NCBI GenBank assembly: GCA_009869945.1
Contig: WIXG01000523.1
Span: 1 to 43,477 of the forward strand
Direction: 5' to 3'
Source of the DNA: Mesaphorura yosii
Lineage: Eukaryota; Arthropoda; Collembola; Poduromorpha; Tullbergiidae
Length of the DNA: 43,477 nt
A program made the translations under genes and the position numbers. Below, in pieces: positions 42,403-43,477 of the stretch. Position 1 is the stretch's first letter, and each line of letters begins with the position of its first letter. Below the pieces are notes generated by a model, which was given only the letters and a program-made list of their open reading frames with translations, ran no database searches and was not told where the DNA came from.

Positions 42403-42773
42403 TCACTCGTCCAGAAGTTCTCGACTCTTCTGGCGGACGCGGACGCAGGCCGGGTAGAGGACGAGGGCGCAGGTGATAGCGACACTGCCCAAGCTCGGCG
42501 GGGAACCCAAGCGTGTCGATCATTTCGAGGGTCGCGTAGTTGCAGCTGACTGCGATCGACATGATAGAGGCCGTGAAGACGGGCATGATGAGGGCTTTGA
42601 GGGCTGTGGAGTTCCCCAGAAAGCGTTAGTGCCCCGGTGACGAGATGGAGGTAAATGTACAGCGTGACCGTGTAGAACGTGATTACGCCCGCGCCGTAGT
42701 AGCTCGCGATGGACTGCACGAGTGCCCAGGGCACCAGATGCCAGCGGGAACGACGGGTGTACTTACGCATGCA
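42403..42773 (-). pseudogene. Membrane-protein last exon with two +1 frameshifts
   Basis: From acceptor CCATAG (exon start 42773) the frame reads into an apolar segment ending YLHLVTGALT. Just after this, in a TTT run, coding potential moves to a second frame (LIMPVFTASIMSIAV, CNYATLEMIDTLGF). Inside a CCCC run it moves again, to a third frame (LGSVAITCALVLYPACV...RELLDE, stop at 42403-42405). Each shift corresponds to one extra base in a homopolymer. The product would have three or four membrane helices; the family is not recognised. Either a decayed gene or homopolymer errors in the assembly. Upstream exons were not found. Confidence 0.55.
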
Positions 42774-43396
42774 CTATGGGACAGGGTTGGGTAAAAAATG
42801 GAATAAAAGGGGGTACCGTATACCAAGATTTGAGTTATGTTAGCCGAATCTGTTTATAAAAATGCGTCGATCGTGAAAATTTTATTCAAATCTGTTCACA
42901 TCTCGCCTCGTAATAACAATATGATTCATGCACTTTCAAAGGAAATGTATCGGCACGGGCTTCGTTTGCTTTTTTGTGCTATTTTTTAGCTTCCAAACAA
43001 AGACAGAGACACATTTCTGATGTATTAGTCGTCTTCTACCAATATCCTTCCCACGCCGTCCCCCTCTCATTTTGCTCTTGAAATATATAAGCTCAAAGTC
43101 TTGCAATCGAGATCGCCTTTTTTCAAATTCTGTTATGGATAAACAACCCAAGGAGGTTGTAAGGAGTTTAAAAGGCGCAATTTCGAAATTTTTTATACTC
43201 CGAAACGACTTTTGCTGAGGTACTTCACTGCTGTACATGTAGTAAGTGACTAGCTCCAGTTCAGAGTTCAGATTCGTTTCGTACCTTGAGTGCTCAGTAA
43301 TTCTAAGTTGCTCGAAAAACAAGTCGTGAAGATAATCTGAAGGATATTTTCTTTTGAGTGTTGGACGCTTCAGATCCTGTAATTTCTAATATTGGC
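42774..43396. other. Unassigned right edge
   Basis: A minus-strand open frame at 42936-43322 has no recognisable domain. It could hold upstream exons of the membrane-protein fragment, but none could be joined with confidence. Confidence 0.4.
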
Positions 43397-43477
43397 ATGG
43401 AGGACAGAATGGCTAAACGTAAGCGGTTACCAATTCCACAGGAGGTGCAAGATTTGTTCTTAACGCTTGACGTGCCT
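43397..43477 (+). CDS. Start of an unidentified ORF, cut by the window end
   Basis: ATG followed by 27 open codons (MEDRMAKRKRLPIPQEVQDL...) to the last base. Basic start, then an amphipathic stretch. A GTAAGC donor-like string lies inside. Too short to identify. Confidence 0.3.
   Translation, partial: MEDRMAKRKRLPIPQEVQDLFLTLDVP

Noticed and set aside
1..43477. CRISPR arrays, bacterial operons, rRNA or tRNA genes
   Set aside because: No regularly spaced repeats, no Shine-Dalgarno-linked gene strings and no tRNA-like B-box structure were found by eye. The window is eukaryotic.

Overview
The window looks like a compact, gene-dense invertebrate nuclear genome, most likely an arthropod with small introns (pancrustacean, possibly springtail- or crustacean-like). 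The grounds are GT-AG introns mostly of 50-110 bases, a short CCTAA/TTAGG tract, tandem secreted proteins resembling the arthropod DM4/DM12 domain, and a mix of conserved animal genes (PTIP/PAXIP1, METTL5, the SOSS-C subunit INIP, a class A GPCR, a Cys-loop channel, an SLC22 carrier). No prokaryotic, viral or transposase gene was recognised. The species assignment is inference. All exon models were built by hand from splice signals and reading phase.

Layout. 1-1018: non-coding, with hairpins and a 66-base copy of an exon of the M16 gene. 1019-1931 (+): secreted coiled-coil protein with 18-residue repeats. 3236-7775 (-): 14-exon M16 peptidase-like protein whose zinc motif appears lost. 8218-9796 (-): secreted PI-PLC X-domain protein. 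10571-12080 and 12858-14372 (-): tandem paralogous secreted precursors with a furin-type site. The second contains two alternative, mutually exclusive-looking exons flanked by complementary intron sequences. 15024-16192 (+): unknown Ser/Arg-rich protein. 16769-17756 (+): INIP. 17970-18889 (+): METTL5. 19390-21560 (+): GPCR with a long Cys-containing N-terminus. 22436-23470 (+): secreted Gln-rich protein. 23694-30370 (-): PTIP, with six BRCT repeats and a long Gln-rich centre. 31151-34800 (-): ankyrin / mind-bomb-type repeat / protein kinase fusion. 37152-38477 (+): intronless Cys-loop receptor. 38929-39042 (+): 37-residue secreted peptide. 39893-41801 (-): SLC22 transporter. 42403-42773 (-): membrane-protein fragment with two homopolymer frameshifts. 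43397-43477 (+): start of an unidentified ORF running off the window.

There is no sign of one shared pathway; this is an ordinary animal neighbourhood. INIP, METTL5 and PTIP are housekeeping or genome-maintenance genes. The GPCR, the channel and the transporter are membrane signalling or transport genes. The most original local system is the alternative-exon cassette at 13420-13814. Exactly one of two homologous exons can be used without a stop, and a perfect 17-base intron-intron complement can loop one of them out. The next most notable points are the channel pore with Glu at -1', the apparently inactive M16 protein and the kinase fusion.
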